From the NCBI RefSeq assembly GCF_025685425.1, contig NZ_JAGTAS010000055.1, positions 171,256 to 235,255 on the forward strand: DNA of 64,000 bases, written 5' to 3'. A program made the position numbers and the translations under genes. Of the stretch, positions 34,456 to 43,312 are shown one piece after another; positions within the stretch are counted from its first letter, which is position 1, and each line of letters opens with the position of its first letter. The notes under the pieces were generated by a model. It did no database searches, was not told the origin of the DNA, and worked only from the letters and a program-made list of their open reading frames with translations. The DNA is from Terriglobus albidus. Lineage in GTDB: Bacteria > Acidobacteriota > Terriglobia > Terriglobales > Acidobacteriaceae.

Positions 34456-35409
34456 CTACGGACGATAGGGCGGCACCGGGTCCGCGCTACGCACCCAGGC
34501 TGTATAGATCATGTCCCGCAGCTCTGTCGCTCCCGCCGCCAGACGCTCGTCAATGAAGCTCCTCGCTTCAGGTGTGCCGGAGCCCATAAAACCACCCGCC
34601 TTCTCCAACTGATAGGTCTTCTCGACCATGGTCTGCGAGTGCCGCAGGTATCCTACGTAGTCGTCGAAGACATCGCCCAGCAGCTTCGGTTCCTTATTGA
34701 CCAGCGGAGAGACCTCCGCGATCTTGATATTCGCCTTAACGTAGGTGCTCTCCATCAAGCCATGGATCTTGTGCTCGGTGGTGTAGCCGTTCGGATTCGG
34801 CCCGGTCCAGCCGTTGTACTGAATCGACGTGTGGTGCGGGTTCGATCCATCGCCGACATAATGTCCCAGCCAGCCGGCGTAGAACAGGATTGCGGCCTCG
34901 ACCGGTTTTGTATCCTTCTTCTCGGCCGACAGAGTGCGGTAGGCTCGCATCGCTGCCTTCAGCCGCTCCCAGACTTCGGTGGTTACGTACGGCTGCAGAC
35001 CAACCTTTTCGGGAGTGAGCTGAATGTCGGGATGCTTCGGCTGCGCCGCAGCCAGTCCGCGGATAAAGTCATAGCGTTTACGCGGCAGTGGCCCGGCCAA
35101 ATCAGCCCACTCCATGTCCATGAAGTGCTCAGGCGCCTGCGCGGCGTTCAGCTCGGGTTCGGTAGAGTCGCGCCAGCGATCCGGCTCAGGCCCCAGGTAT
35201 TCCACCTCATTGATCGCCTCGGGCGTCTTCAGAAATGCCGGAACATCGGCCGGCAGGGCCTGCATCGCCAAGCGGTTAATCATCATGTGGCCTTCCAGCC
35301 CCCATCCATACGTCGGCGGAGCTGCCATTAAAGGCAGCAGCGCCACAGCCGCGCCAAAGCGCACCAAGGTCCGCAATCTTTGCATGGCGACGAGTATATC
35401 TGCCTGCAT
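34456..35409 (-). CDS. secreted S1/P1 nuclease-like zinc protein
   Basis: 317 residues. ATG 35409 has GGAG upstream; ATG 35385 gives the same signal peptide (LVRFGAAVALLPLMAAPPTYG) without a clear ribosome site. The mature chain begins WGLEGH, the N-terminal Trp and His that bind zinc in S1/P1 nucleases. Further ligands appear in APEHFMDMEW and GHYVGDGSNPHHTS (HxxxD). About 300 residues and largely helical, it fits the zinc-dependent nuclease/phospholipase C fold. Whether it cuts nucleic acid or phospholipid is open. It is a single gene reading away from the deoxyhypusine-synthase-like gene. Confidence 0.78.
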   Translation of the reverse strand: MQADILVAMQRLRTLVRFGAAVALLPLMAAPPTYGWGLEGHMMINRLAMQALPADVPAFLKTPEAINEVEYLGPEPDRWRDSTEPELNAAQAPEHFMDMEWADLAGPLPRKRYDFIRGLAAAQPKHPDIQLTPEKVGLQPYVTTEVWERLKAAMRAYRTLSAEKKDTKPVEAAILFYAGWLGHYVGDGSNPHHTSIQYNGWTGPNPNGYTTEHKIHGLMESTYVKANIKIAEVSPLVNKEPKLLGDVFDDYVGYLRHSQTMVEKTYQLEKAGGFMGSGTPEARSFIDERLAAGATELRDMIYTAWVRSADPVPPYRP

Positions 35410-35522
35410 ACGGCTCCGAAAGACCCGGGATCTGTCAACAAAATCCCGGCATTTTTCCGCCAACTGAAAATTCACGAAAACCCGCGCCGTTCCAGTGCAG
35501 AATTGATATCCTAGAGGTTGTT

Positions 35523-36599
35523 ATGCCGACTAAAAAAGAGCTCCTGACCAACCCCATCCAGCACATCGACATCAAGCAGCACAACGTCGTTCCGCTGGTC
35601 GATGCCATGGCAAACATGGCTTATTCGTCGCGTGACCTCAACCGCGCCGCCAAGATCTACGAGATGATGCTGCAGGACAAGGACTGCGGCGTGATCCTCT
35701 GCCTCGCCGGATCCCTCATCTCCGCCGGCCTGAAGCAGATCTTCGTCGACCTGATCCGCAACAACATGGTCGACGCCATTGTCTCCACCGGCGCCAACAT
35801 CGTCGATCAGGACTTCTTCGAAGCCCTCGGCTTCAAGCACTGGATCGCCGGCGAAGAGTACAAGTACGGCGCTCACGATGCGGATCTCCGCGATCTGGCC
35901 ATCGACCGTATCTACGACACCTTCATCGACGAAGACGAGCTCCGCATCTGCGACGACACTACCAAGATCATCGCCGACTCGCTCGAGCCGCGCGCCTACT
36001 CTTCGCGTGAGTTTATCCACGCCATGGGCGCCTACCTGGTGAAGAACGGTAAGACCCCGGCAAATGGCGGAGCCGACTCGATCGTGCTCGCGGCCTATGA
36101 GAAGAACGTGCCGATCTTCTGCCCCGCCTTCTCCGACTGCTCGGCCGGTTTCGGCCTGGTCGCTCACCAGCACCAACGTACCGCCGCCGGCAAGCAGGTG
36201 GTTGCCATCGACTCAGCCAAGGACTTCTACGAGCTGACCAAAATCAAGCTCGAGAACCCCGTAACCGGCCTGCTGATGGTTGGCGGCGGCGTTCCCAAGA
36301 ACTTCGCCCAGGACATCGTCGTGGCTGCTGAAGTTCTGCTTGGCGATGATGCCGATGTGGCCATGCACAAGTACGCCATCCAGATTACCGTTGCCGATTC
36401 TCGCGACGGCGCCCTCTCCGGCTCCACGCTGAAGGAAGCTTCGAGCTGGGGCAAGGTCGACCTGGCCTGGGAGCAGATGGTTTACGCCGAGGCCACCATG
36501 GCTCTGCCGCTCATCACCGGCTATGCCTTCCACAAAAAGGCCCACGCCGCCCGCACCGGCAAGAACTTCGCCACCATGCTCGAGCCGGTTACCGCGTAA
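35523..36599 (+). CDS. deoxyhypusine synthase family protein
   Basis: 358 residues from ATG 35523. The Rossmann-like core is that of deoxyhypusine synthase: CGVILCLAGSLISAGLKQ, DAIVSTGANIVDQDFFEALG, NGADSIV-type stretch GGADSIVLAAYEKNVPIFCP, GLLMVGGGVPKNFAQD and EASSWGKVDLAWEQM, where the Lys of SWGK is the residue that forms the enzyme-spermidine imine. In eukaryotes and archaea it modifies eIF5A/aIF5A. Bacteria lack that target, and bacterial homologues are linked to polyamine chemistry such as homospermidine formation; here the substrate is unknown. No neighbour helps. A strong terminator follows the stop. Confidence 0.9.
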   Translation: MPTKKELLTNPIQHIDIKQHNVVPLVDAMANMAYSSRDLNRAAKIYEMMLQDKDCGVILCLAGSLISAGLKQIFVDLIRNNMVDAIVSTGANIVDQDFFEALGFKHWIAGEEYKYGAHDADLRDLAIDRIYDTFIDEDELRICDDTTKIIADSLEPRAYSSREFIHAMGAYLVKNGKTPANGGADSIVLAAYEKNVPIFCPAFSDCSAGFGLVAHQHQRTAAGKQVVAIDSAKDFYELTKIKLENPVTGLLMVGGGVPKNFAQDIVVAAEVLLGDDADVAMHKYAIQITVADSRDGALSGSTLKEASSWGKVDLAWEQMVYAEATMALPLITGYAFHKKAHAARTGKNFATMLEPVTA

Positions 36600-36615
36600 A
36601 ATCCACATCAAGAAG

Positions 36616-36641
36616 AAAGGCCGGGCATATGCCCGGCCTTT
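36616..36641 (+). terminator. bidirectional terminator after the deoxyhypusine-synthase-like gene
   Basis: A 26-bp perfect palindrome whose 13-base arm reads AAAGGCCGGGCAT, followed by a T-run; the A-run before it serves the opposite strand. Confidence 0.94.
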
Positions 36642-36642
36642 T

Positions 36643-36828
36643 TTACTTCTTATCGCCAAACAGGGTTTGAAGGGCGTTCTTCTTATCTTGACGCTCGTTC
36701 GACCACAGCCATTTTCGGTACCCGCCCCACGCCATGACACATAGAAGTGTGGCAAGAAGCAGCACAGAACCTACGCTCTGAAGAAAGTGCAAAGGATTAC
36801 CGGCAATCTTTCTTTCCGGTGTCGGCAA
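36643..36828 (-). CDS. possible small membrane protein
   Basis: A 61-codon frame from TTG 36828 that overlaps the end of the NTF2-like gene by 32 bases and stops at the shared terminator. The product would have one membrane helix (SVGSVLLLATLLCVMAWGGY) followed by a basic tail (RKWLWSNERQDKKNALQTLF). The overlap, the strand and the helix speak for a real gene; the TTG start and absent ribosome site speak against it. Confidence 0.4.
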   Translation of the reverse strand: MPTPERKIAGNPLHFLQSVGSVLLLATLLCVMAWGGYRKWLWSNERQDKKNALQTLFGDKK

Positions 36829-37234
36829 TCCCGGCGATCATCCACGTCCCGTCCTTCTTCACCATGTTGAAGAGGTCGGTTCCGCAGTGGTCGACCTTCC
36901 CATCGACATAAAAGTCGAACGGAGCCCAGACAACCGCAAGATCATTGTCGATACGAATCAGCGGGTCATGGATCTTTTCTTCGATTTTTGTTGTTCCAGG
37001 CTTACTCACGCGCTCGGCGAACTGCTCGATCGTCATCTGGCCGGGCTTGCCGTTGCGCATTAGCACCAGCGATCCACCAGGCAGAAACGGCGCCTTCATC
37101 GACGAAGCATCCCGCGCCGAGAGCCCGGCAAAGAACGCCTGTATGGGGGCCAGCACCGCATCGTCCTCCGGCGTGCCCGCCACCGCAGCCGAAGTCACCA
37201 GTAGACCTGCACAGAACAATGCAATCTTCTTCAT
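36797..37234 (-). CDS. exported NTF2/SnoaL-like (DUF4440-type) protein
   Basis: 145 residues from ATG 37234 with signal peptide MKKIALFCAGLLVTSAAVAG. The cone-shaped NTF2 fold is indicated by an N-terminal helix (VLAPIQAFFAGLSARDASSM), a strand LVLMRNG, helix MTIEQFAERVSK and final strands AVVWAPFDFYVDGKVDHCGT and WMIAGIADTG. Such proteins bind small hydrophobic or signalling molecules or act as isomerases; no catalytic residues are obvious. The two cysteines near the C-terminus could form a disulphide. A bare 10-base match to the TAGAGCATTT repeat end lies at 37247-37256 just upstream. Confidence 0.8.
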   Translation of the reverse strand: MKKIALFCAGLLVTSAAVAGTPEDDAVLAPIQAFFAGLSARDASSMKAPFLPGGSLVLMRNGKPGQMTIEQFAERVSKPGTTKIEEKIHDPLIRIDNDLAVVWAPFDFYVDGKVDHCGTDLFNMVKKDGTWMIAGIADTGKKDCR

Positions 37235-37387
37235 GGCTGCCGATTCTAGAGCATTTGCCGTTCGCGAGGCACGCCAAAGATTACATCATGGTGATAACTG
37301 GCCGGCAATCGCTTGCTAAGGTCATCCGCAAGAGGGATAGAAAGAGTTCCCGGCACGTGTCAGTTTCCACCTCGCGGAGGGGTACCG

Positions 37388-37495
37388 ATGCACGATCTGA
37401 TTATCGCAGTTGCTCTCGCTACCATGCTGTTTGCTCCCTGCCTTATCACCTTCAGCTCTAACAACGACGATCCTCAAGACACCGGGATGAAATAG
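37388..37495 (+). CDS. small single-helix membrane protein, 35 residues
   Basis: ATG 37388 follows an excellent ribosome site GGAGGGG (37376-37382) by five bases. The product begins MHDLIIAVALATMLFAPCLI and ends with a polar, acidic tail (SSNNDDPQDTG). The N-terminal MHD and the helix with a central Pro-Cys recall short membrane proteins I have seen in acidobacterial genomes, though I could not check. It lies just upstream of the response regulator gene on the same strand. Confidence 0.62.
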   Translation: MHDLIIAVALATMLFAPCLITFSSNNDDPQDTGMK

Positions 37496-37515
37496 GCCGC
37501 AAGTATCTTGCGCCT

Positions 37516-37911
37516 GTGGCGCTACGCCTGTACTCTTTCCCCGTGCCACGCATCCTCATCATTGACGATGAAGACGACATCCGGGAGGTCGCCTCGCTCG
37601 CCCTCGAAGCTACGGCCGGATGGGAGATTCTTACTGCCTCCAACGGGCGGGAAGGCATCCAGCGCGCCGCGCAGGAAAAGCCCGACGCCATCCTCATGGA
37701 CGTGATGATGCCGGGCATGGACGGTCCTACAACCTTCAAGGCGATGCAGGAGAATCCTCAGACTGCCGGCATTCCCGTCATCCTGCTTACGGCCAAGGTA
37801 CAAGGCGTGGATCAACGCCGCTTCGCCGGCCTCGGTGTGACCGCAGTGCTCTTTAAGCCATTCGATCCCATGACCCTCGCCGACCAGATGGCCGAGGCTC
37901 TCGGCTGGTAG
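37516..37911 (+). CDS. single-domain response regulator (CheY-like)
   Basis: 131 residues from GTG 37516, or 122 from GTG 37543 (VPRILIIDDEDD); neither has a clear ribosome site. The receiver domain is complete: acidic pocket DDEDD, phosphorylation Asp in ILMDVMMPGMDGP, the Thr of VILLTAKVQG and the Lys of VLFKPFDP. There is no output domain, so it signals by protein contact. The HPt gene six bases downstream makes a phosphorelay pair. The cognate histidine kinase is not adjacent; the kinase at 41851 is a candidate only by distance. Confidence 0.92.
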   Translation: MALRLYSFPVPRILIIDDEDDIREVASLALEATAGWEILTASNGREGIQRAAQEKPDAILMDVMMPGMDGPTTFKAMQENPQTAGIPVILLTAKVQGVDQRRFAGLGVTAVLFKPFDPMTLADQMAEALGW

Positions 37912-37917
37912 ATATCG

Positions 37918-38196
37918 ATGTCGACTGCCCAGGAAAAGACCTCTGTTCTGATTGCCGCGCTATGGCAGAAGAATCGACCGATTGTGGAAGAGCGTATCGC
38001 CGTGCTCGCCGCAGGCAATGCGGATCACACCGCAATGCTGGAAGCGGCGCACAAACTTTCCGGGGCGCTTGGCATGTATGGATTTCCCGAGGCGTCGGCA
38101 ATCGCGTCACAGATCGAGTCTGCTTTGCGTAGCGGTGATATGGCTAAGATTCCTGAGCTTGTAATAGCACTGCGGGCTGCTATTCCGGCAAATTAG
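37918..38196 (+). CDS. histidine phosphotransfer (HPt) domain protein
   Basis: 92 residues from ATG 37918, six bases after the response regulator stop. A four-helix bundle with the phospho-accepting His in LEAAHKLSGALGMYGFPEA (H-K-L-x-G, the HPt hallmark). Small size and no other domain indicate a free phosphotransfer carrier between a hybrid kinase and the receiver encoded upstream. Confidence 0.88.
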   Translation: MSTAQEKTSVLIAALWQKNRPIVEERIAVLAAGNADHTAMLEAAHKLSGALGMYGFPEASAIASQIESALRSGDMAKIPELVIALRAAIPAN

Positions 38197-38221
38197 GAGT
38201 TATTCGAGCGAAGCTCGAATT

Positions 38222-38254
38222 GGGTGGGAGCCGTGGGCTTCAGTCCACGGTTTA
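38222..38254. repeat. REP-like palindrome, diverged inverted copy c
   Basis: Reads GGTGGGAGC then CCGTGGGCTTCAGTCCACGG, the reverse complement layout of copies a and b with a changed stem (CCGTGG/CCACGG). Together with copy b it forms a head-to-head pair in the convergent gap between the HPt and GH105 genes. Confidence 0.75.
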
Positions 38255-38318
38255 TCGGCACAACTGAGGCGGGCTTTTTCTGAGACCCAGGGCTCAAAGC
38301 CCATTTACTTTTTGTCCC

Positions 38319-38350
38319 TTATCAGCGGGCTGAAGCCCGCTGCTCCCACC
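38319..38350. repeat. REP-like palindrome, copy b
   Basis: Identical over 32 bases to copy a (32648-32679): TTATCAGCGGGCTGAAGCCC and then GCTGCTCCCACC. The hairpin probably protects or ends the two convergent transcripts. Confidence 0.88.
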
Positions 38351-38367
38351 AGGACCGACTTAGATCG

Positions 38368-39510
38368 TTACCGGATGCGCTCCATCTCACTGCCGGCCAT
38401 CAGGAATGCGCCGATTCCCTTCAGGTCATCGGCTACCGTCTTCTCGTGGATGTAGTAATCGTAGGTTCCATCGCGATACGGTTTACCGCCCAGGCCTGAG
38501 ACAGCCACGATGCCGGTCAAGCTGATAGTGCCATCGGGCAGAGTCTTAACAAATTCCCTCTGGATTCCCGCCCAGCCACGCACGGCAGAGGCCTGATACC
38601 GCTTCGGCACCCATCCCATACGTGCGCCCTTTGCCATGCCGTAAACGAACATGGACGAGGCGGAAGCCTCCACATAATTCCCATCCCACGATCCTTTATC
38701 CAGGACGTCCCACCAGACGCCGGTCTTCCGATCCTGCACCTTCTCCAGCGCGACAACGCAGTCGTTCAGATCTTTCACCAGAGCTGCCTGCTTGGGATGA
38801 TCCTTCGGGAAGTACTCCAGCACATCCACCAACGCTACGACGTACCAGCCCATCGCGCGCGCCCAGAACTCCTTCGAGCGGCCTGTCTTCGAATCGGACC
38901 AGCGTTCCTTATGGCTCTCATCCCAGCCGTGATACATCAGTCCCGTCTTTGGATCGCGCAGGTGCTCATCCATCAGCAGGAACTGCTTCGCGATGTCATC
39001 CCACGCCGCCTTGTCATCGAAGGTCGCGGCATACATGGCATAGAAGGGCTCGGCCATGAAGGCGCCATCCAGCCACATCTGGTTCGGGTAAATCGCCTTG
39101 TGCCAGAAGCCACCGCTCGGCGTCCTCGGCTGCTCATCGAGCTGCGCACGGACGAAGCGAGCCACCGTCTCGTACTTCTTGTCCTTGGTCTCGCGGTAGA
39201 GCATCAAGGCGGCGCGGCCCATCTCCAGGTTGTCCAGCGAGCGCGCATCGGACTTGAAGCCCTTGATTGTTCCATCGTCGGTGATCAGCGCATCCACCGT
39301 CTGTTTCACGTAATCGAAGTACTTCTCATCGCTGGTCGCCTTCCACTCGGCCGTCAAGCCGTCCAGCATCGTGCCCTCTTCATACACCCAGCGCGGTGCG
39401 GGGTTCCGGCGGATCACCGCGTCTGCCATCTGGCGCGAAGGAGATACCTGTCCAAACGCCACTCCGGCGAGCAAAATCAGTGGTAAAGCAAGCTTCGAAC
39501 CGTGTTTCAT
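38368..39510 (-). CDS. exported unsaturated rhamnogalacturonyl hydrolase, family GH105
   Basis: 380 residues from ATG 39510 with AAGG upstream; the upstream frame to 39711 has no signal. Signal peptide ([16 protein letters not shown]), then an (alpha/alpha)6 barrel. GH105 signatures: [33 protein letters not shown] (catalytic Asp), [37 protein letters not shown] and [15 protein letters not shown]. The enzyme removes 4-deoxy-unsaturated galacturonic acid from rhamnogalacturonan ends, completing the work of lyases. A GntR-type operator lies 21 bases upstream, matching that of the GH28 gene. Confidence 0.93.
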   Translation of the reverse strand: MKHGSKLALPLILLAGVAFGQVSPSRQMADAVIRRNPAPRWVYEEGTMLDGLTAEWKATSDEKYFDYVKQTVDALITDDGTIKGFKSDARSLDNLEMGRAALMLYRETKDKKYETVARFVRAQLDEQPRTPSGGFWHKAIYPNQMWLDGAFMAEPFYAMYAATFDDKAAWDDIAKQFLLMDEHLRDPKTGLMYHGWDESHKERWSDSKTGRSKEFWARAMGWYVVALVDVLEYFPKDHPKQAALVKDLNDCVVALEKVQDRKTGVWWDVLDKGSWDGNYVEASASSMFVYGMAKGARMGWVPKRYQASAVRGWAGIQREFVKTLPDGTISLTGIVAVSGLGGKPYRDGTYDYYIHEKTVADDLKGIGAFLMAGSEMERIR

Positions 39511-39530
39511 ATACCTTGCCAGCATACAGG

Positions 39531-39547
39531 ATTGGTCAGACCGATTT
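39531..39547 (-). promoter_or_regulatory. GntR-type operator upstream of the GH105 gene
   Basis: ATTGGTCAGACCGATTT shares TTGGTnnnACCrA with the site at 30270-30288. Arms ATTGGTC and GACCGAT differ at one position from a perfect palindrome. Its position relative to the start codon (21 bases) is close to that of the GH28 site (31 bases). Confidence 0.62.
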
Positions 39548-39646
39548 ACAGACAGCACCTGCCCAAGCAGCCTCGGTGTAAAGGAAAATCGCGCCAGTGC
39601 AGAACTGCCTTCCATCCCGGACGGCATCTCTGTCATCCTTGCTTCT

Positions 39647-41284
39647 ATGACCAACGTGTTAGCTGGCAAGCCTGCTCCGGAATCGATTCTCGTTAATGTC
39701 CCACGGCTCATTACGGCCTACTACACACAAAAGCCGGACGTCTCCAATCCCGCTCAGAAGGTCGCTTTCGGAACCAGTGGACATCGCGGTTCGAGCCTGC
39801 ACTCCAGCTTCAACGAAGACCATATTCTCGCCATTACGCAGGCCATCTGCGAGTTCCGCAAGAACGAAGGCACCACCGGTCCTCTGTTCCTCGCGGCTGA
39901 CACACATCCACTTTCCGATCCCGCATGGGCCTCTGCGCTTGAAGTGCTGACAGCCAATGGTGTGGAGACGATGATCGACTCCGAGCAGGGCTACACTCCC
40001 ACCCCTGCTCTTTCACATGCCATCCTGGTCTACAACGCTGGTAAGACCTCTGGCCTTGCCGACGGCATTGTCATTACGCCATCGCATAATCCTCCCGAAG
40101 ACGGCGGCTTCAAATACAACCCGCCTAGCGGAGGTCCAGCCGACACTACGGCTACAAAGTGGATTGAGAATCGTGCCAACGAGCTTCTGGCCTCCGGCCT
40201 CAAGGGTATTCAGCGTGTATCCCTGACAAAAGCCCTCGCCTCATCTACGACACACAAACACGACTTCGTCAGCGAATATGTCAACGATCTCGGTTCAGTG
40301 CTTGATCTTCGTTCGATCGCGTCCTCCGGTCTCATCTTTGCGGTCGATCCTCTCGGCGGTGCAGGTGTTGCCTACTGGCCGCGCATCGCGGAGAAGTTCA
40401 AGCTGCCGCTCACCGTACTCTCAGAGACCGTTGACCCGACCTTCCGTTTCATGACATGCGACTGGGACGGCAAGATTCGCATGGACTGCTCCTCTCCCTA
40501 TGCCATGGCGTCGCTCATCGCCGGCAAAGACCGCTTCGATGTCACGTTTGCCTGCGATACGGATCACGACCGCCACGGCATCGTGACCAAGAGCTCGGGT
40601 CTGATGAATCCGAACCACTATCTCGCCGTTTCTATCCAGTACCTCTTCATGCACCGTCCCCAGTGGAGCGAGAAGGTTGGCATCGGTAAGACGCTGGTCT
40701 CTTCGTCAATGATCGATCGCGTTGCCGCGGGGCTCAAGCGGCCCATGCTCGAAGTACCAGTAGGTTTCAAATGGTTCGTCGACGGTCTGGTAAATGGCAC
40801 GCTTGGCTTCGTCGGGGAAGAGTCTGCCGGCGCCAGCTTCCTGCGGCAGGACGGCTCAGTGTGGTCTACCGATAAGGACGGACTCATCCTCGGCCTGCTC
40901 GCGGCGGAAATGACCGTTCGTACAGGAAAGGATCCAGGACAGCTCTATGCCGAACTCACGGCGAAGTACGGCTCGCCGGTATATCAGCGCATTGACGCTC
41001 CCGCAAACCGCGAGCAGAAGGCGAAGCTCGGCAAACTGAATCCCTCGCAGGTCACCAGCAAAGAGCTTGCCGGTGAGCCCATCACGGCGGTTCTCACAGA
41101 AGCGCCCGGAAACAGGGCGGCCATCGGCGGTCTCAAGGTCACGACAGAGAACGGCTGGTTCGCCGCGCGTCCATCCGGCACAGAAGATGTCTACAAGATC
41201 TACGCGGAGAGCTTTAAAGGTGAATCACATCTGAAGCAGATTCAGCGCGAGGCGCAAGAGCTGGTGACCGCCGCCATCAGCTAG
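39647..41284 (+). CDS. pgm: alpha-D-glucose phosphate-specific phosphoglucomutase
   Basis: 545 residues from ATG 39647 ([20 protein letters not shown]), the normal length; the frame is open far upstream but that part is antisense to the GH105 start. The enzyme interconverts glucose 1- and 6-phosphate. Catalytic Ser146 is in [16 protein letters not shown]; the metal loop is [11 protein letters not shown]; the sugar loop is [14 protein letters not shown]; the phosphate-binding loop is [15 protein letters not shown]. All four regions are intact. It starts 136 bases from the divergent GH105 gene. Confidence 0.96.
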   Translation: MTNVLAGKPAPESILVNVPRLITAYYTQKPDVSNPAQKVAFGTSGHRGSSLHSSFNEDHILAITQAICEFRKNEGTTGPLFLAADTHPLSDPAWASALEVLTANGVETMIDSEQGYTPTPALSHAILVYNAGKTSGLADGIVITPSHNPPEDGGFKYNPPSGGPADTTATKWIENRANELLASGLKGIQRVSLTKALASSTTHKHDFVSEYVNDLGSVLDLRSIASSGLIFAVDPLGGAGVAYWPRIAEKFKLPLTVLSETVDPTFRFMTCDWDGKIRMDCSSPYAMASLIAGKDRFDVTFACDTDHDRHGIVTKSSGLMNPNHYLAVSIQYLFMHRPQWSEKVGIGKTLVSSSMIDRVAAGLKRPMLEVPVGFKWFVDGLVNGTLGFVGEESAGASFLRQDGSVWSTDKDGLILGLLAAEMTVRTGKDPGQLYAELTAKYGSPVYQRIDAPANREQKAKLGKLNPSQVTSKELAGEPITAVLTEAPGNRAAIGGLKVTTENGWFAARPSGTEDVYKIYAESFKGESHLKQIQREAQELVTAAIS

Positions 41285-41850
41285 GTGTATCGACAAATTT
41301 GATAGAGTCCATGTACTGGGTGCCCCATTCATCGCAAATCACCCCAACGAACAAAGTTCGTCGGGGACCCCGATACGCGATGAGTGGGTGTATCGAGTGG
41401 CAGCTCGATCCGCTCTATTTGTCATTTCTGAGCGCAGGGGAGAAATCCCCTTCTCCACCCATACTTTTCTGTTCCGCTCCTAAGCGAGAACATCCCACCC
41501 ATTGCTTCGCACTGGATGAGGCACCCAGAGTGTGGGCAAGTCGAAAGCTCGTACCAACCAGCAACCATTACTAGCAACTTCTCGACAATCCTCGACGAAA
41601 CAGAATTGGCCGGGATTGTCATTTAGCATGAATCGTTTCAACTTCGCGATCAGGCCAGCCTCCCACGAATCTTCCACATCCAACTCTCCTATCGATAGGG
41701 GAACCATATCCGTCTCACACACGTATGCCCTTATGAATGCAAAGTTTCGGCACCTCAACGCGAACTTTCGACCGTTCGCTGTGGAAGAGCCTGGACTCCG
41801 CAGTTGCTTCAGCTACCATTAACGTTGAAGCTCGAGGAGAGTTTGTAAGT
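41285..41850. other. repeat-rich intergenic region
   Basis: The first 200 bases hold inverted repeats: CATTCATCGC (41326-41335) with GCGATGAGTG (near 41377-41386), ACGAACAAAGTTCGT between them, and GGGGAGAAATCCCC further on. A minus-strand frame 41480-41758 has protein-like composition in its middle (VPLSIGELDVEDSWEAGLIA, CFVEDCREVASNG), but it ends within repeat DNA and has no clear start, so it may be a decayed gene. The ribosome site for the kinase gene is at 41833-41840. Confidence 0.5.
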
Positions 41851-43296
41851 ATGGCCACCGCTACTCCGGAAGCAGCCGCCGCCTGTACCCCCGTCGACCA
41901 GATCATCGCCGCGCTTCGCCGCGTAGAGGCTCTGGACGGCCTTGCAGAGGAAGACTATCTCTGGCTCGCCGAGAACGGCACGGAGCAAAAGCTCTCTGCT
42001 GGTCAGGAGGTCTTTCAGGAAGGCGATCCCGCTGACCGTATGACCATCCTGCTGAAGGGTGAGGTACACGTTCGCCGTCGCGAACGCGGATCGGTTGCGT
42101 TCTTTATCTCACGCGTGGGGCAGCTTTCAGGCCTTCTTCCCTACTCCCGCATGAAGACCTACGGCGGCACCGGTTGGGCTGTAGGCGATGTCTGGGGCCT
42201 GCACATCTATCGCCACCAGTTCGACGACATGCTTCGCGCGATCCCCGGAATGGGCCAGCGTTGCGTCTCCACACTGCTGAATCGCGTTCGCGATGTCACG
42301 CGCATGGAGCAGCAATCCGAAAAGATCGCCGCACTTGGAAAGCTTGCAGCGAATCTTTCGCATGAGCTCAACAACCCAGCGTCTGCGGCGCAGCGCGCGG
42401 CTTCATCGCTCCTGGGAGAGCTACGCACCTACGGTGATTTGAAATATCAACTCGGCTCCCTCTGCCTGACCGAAGATCAGAAGGCTCAGTACCGTGAGTG
42501 GGTAACCCGTATGCGGACCAAATCGCCCACCGGCAGCCGGCCTGTGATCGCCCGCGACTCCATCGCCATCTCGGCCCGGGAAGACGACTTCGCTGCGTGG
42601 CTCACAGAGCACGAGGTCAGTGAGCCATGGAAATACGCTCCCGTGCTGGCGGAAACGACACTTGAAGTCTGCGATCTGGACAATCTGTCACATATTGGCG
42701 CCGAGGTGCTACCCATTGCCATCGGAACCATTTGCTCCGCGCTCAAGACCGAGCGTATGACGGAGACTGTCATCGACGCGACAGTCCGGATCTTCGACCT
42801 GATCTCTGCCATCAAGGACTATTCCTACATGGACCAGGCACCGATCCAGGAGATCGACCTGGCGGCGGCGCTGGACAACACCCTGGCCATGATGGCCTCG
42901 CGGTTGGGCCATGTGACGGTAGAGCGGGATTACGACCCCATGCTGCCCCATGTGCCTGCCTATGGCAGCGAGTTGAACCAGGTCTTTACCGCCCTGATCG
43001 AAAACGCCCTGGATGCCATGGAGGATCGCGGCACGCTACGGTTGCGCACCCGCACCTCCGGTCAGCTTGCGCTGGTCGAGATCTGGGACTCCGGCATTGG
43101 CATCCCGCCTGAGATGCAGTCGCGTATCTTTGAGCCCTTCTTCACCACCAAGGCTCCGGGAGAGGGTCTGGGATTGGGACTGGATACAGTGCAGCGTATC
43201 GTCTCCAAGCACTCCGGACACATTTCGGTGGAATCTCGCCCAGGCGCAACCTGCTTCCAAGTTCGCCTCCCGATCGAGCAAATGCAGGCATACTAA
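41851..43296 (+). CDS. soluble histidine kinase with N-terminal cyclic-nucleotide-binding domain
   Basis: 481 residues from ATG 41851; GAGGAGAG at 41833-41840. Residues about 25-150 form a CRP-like domain (LSAGQEVFQEGDPADRMTIL, LKGEVHVRRRERG, FFISRVGQLSGLLPYSR). The phospho-accepting His171 is in LAANLSHELNNPASAAQRAA, a HisKA helix. After a spacer of about 180 residues the ATPase domain has ELNQVFTALIENALDAME (N box), IWDSGIGIPPEM (G1), FEPFFTTKAPGEGLGLGLD (F, G2) and ISVESRPGATCFQVRLP. There are no membrane helices, so it senses an internal signal. A receiver partner is not fused. Confidence 0.93.
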   Translation: MATATPEAAAACTPVDQIIAALRRVEALDGLAEEDYLWLAENGTEQKLSAGQEVFQEGDPADRMTILLKGEVHVRRRERGSVAFFISRVGQLSGLLPYSRMKTYGGTGWAVGDVWGLHIYRHQFDDMLRAIPGMGQRCVSTLLNRVRDVTRMEQQSEKIAALGKLAANLSHELNNPASAAQRAASSLLGELRTYGDLKYQLGSLCLTEDQKAQYREWVTRMRTKSPTGSRPVIARDSIAISAREDDFAAWLTEHEVSEPWKYAPVLAETTLEVCDLDNLSHIGAEVLPIAIGTICSALKTERMTETVIDATVRIFDLISAIKDYSYMDQAPIQEIDLAAALDNTLAMMASRLGHVTVERDYDPMLPHVPAYGSELNQVFTALIENALDAMEDRGTLRLRTRTSGQLALVEIWDSGIGIPPEMQSRIFEPFFTTKAPGEGLGLGLDTVQRIVSKHSGHISVESRPGATCFQVRLPIEQMQAY

Positions 43297-43312
43297 AGAA
43301 ATACAAATAGAT

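Noticed and set aside
34417..35331. 304-codon plus-strand frame antisense to the S1/P1-like gene
   Set aside because: Arg/Leu-rich translation typical of an antisense shadow; the minus-strand frame has a signal peptide and metal-ligand motifs.
37247..37256. 10-base match to the repeat end (TAGAGCATTT)
   Set aside because: Too short to call a fourth copy and no right end is found.
41480..41758. 92-codon minus-strand frame
   Set aside because: The middle looks protein-like, but the C-terminal 20 residues come from repeat DNA and no start signal is seen; noted as a possible decayed gene only.
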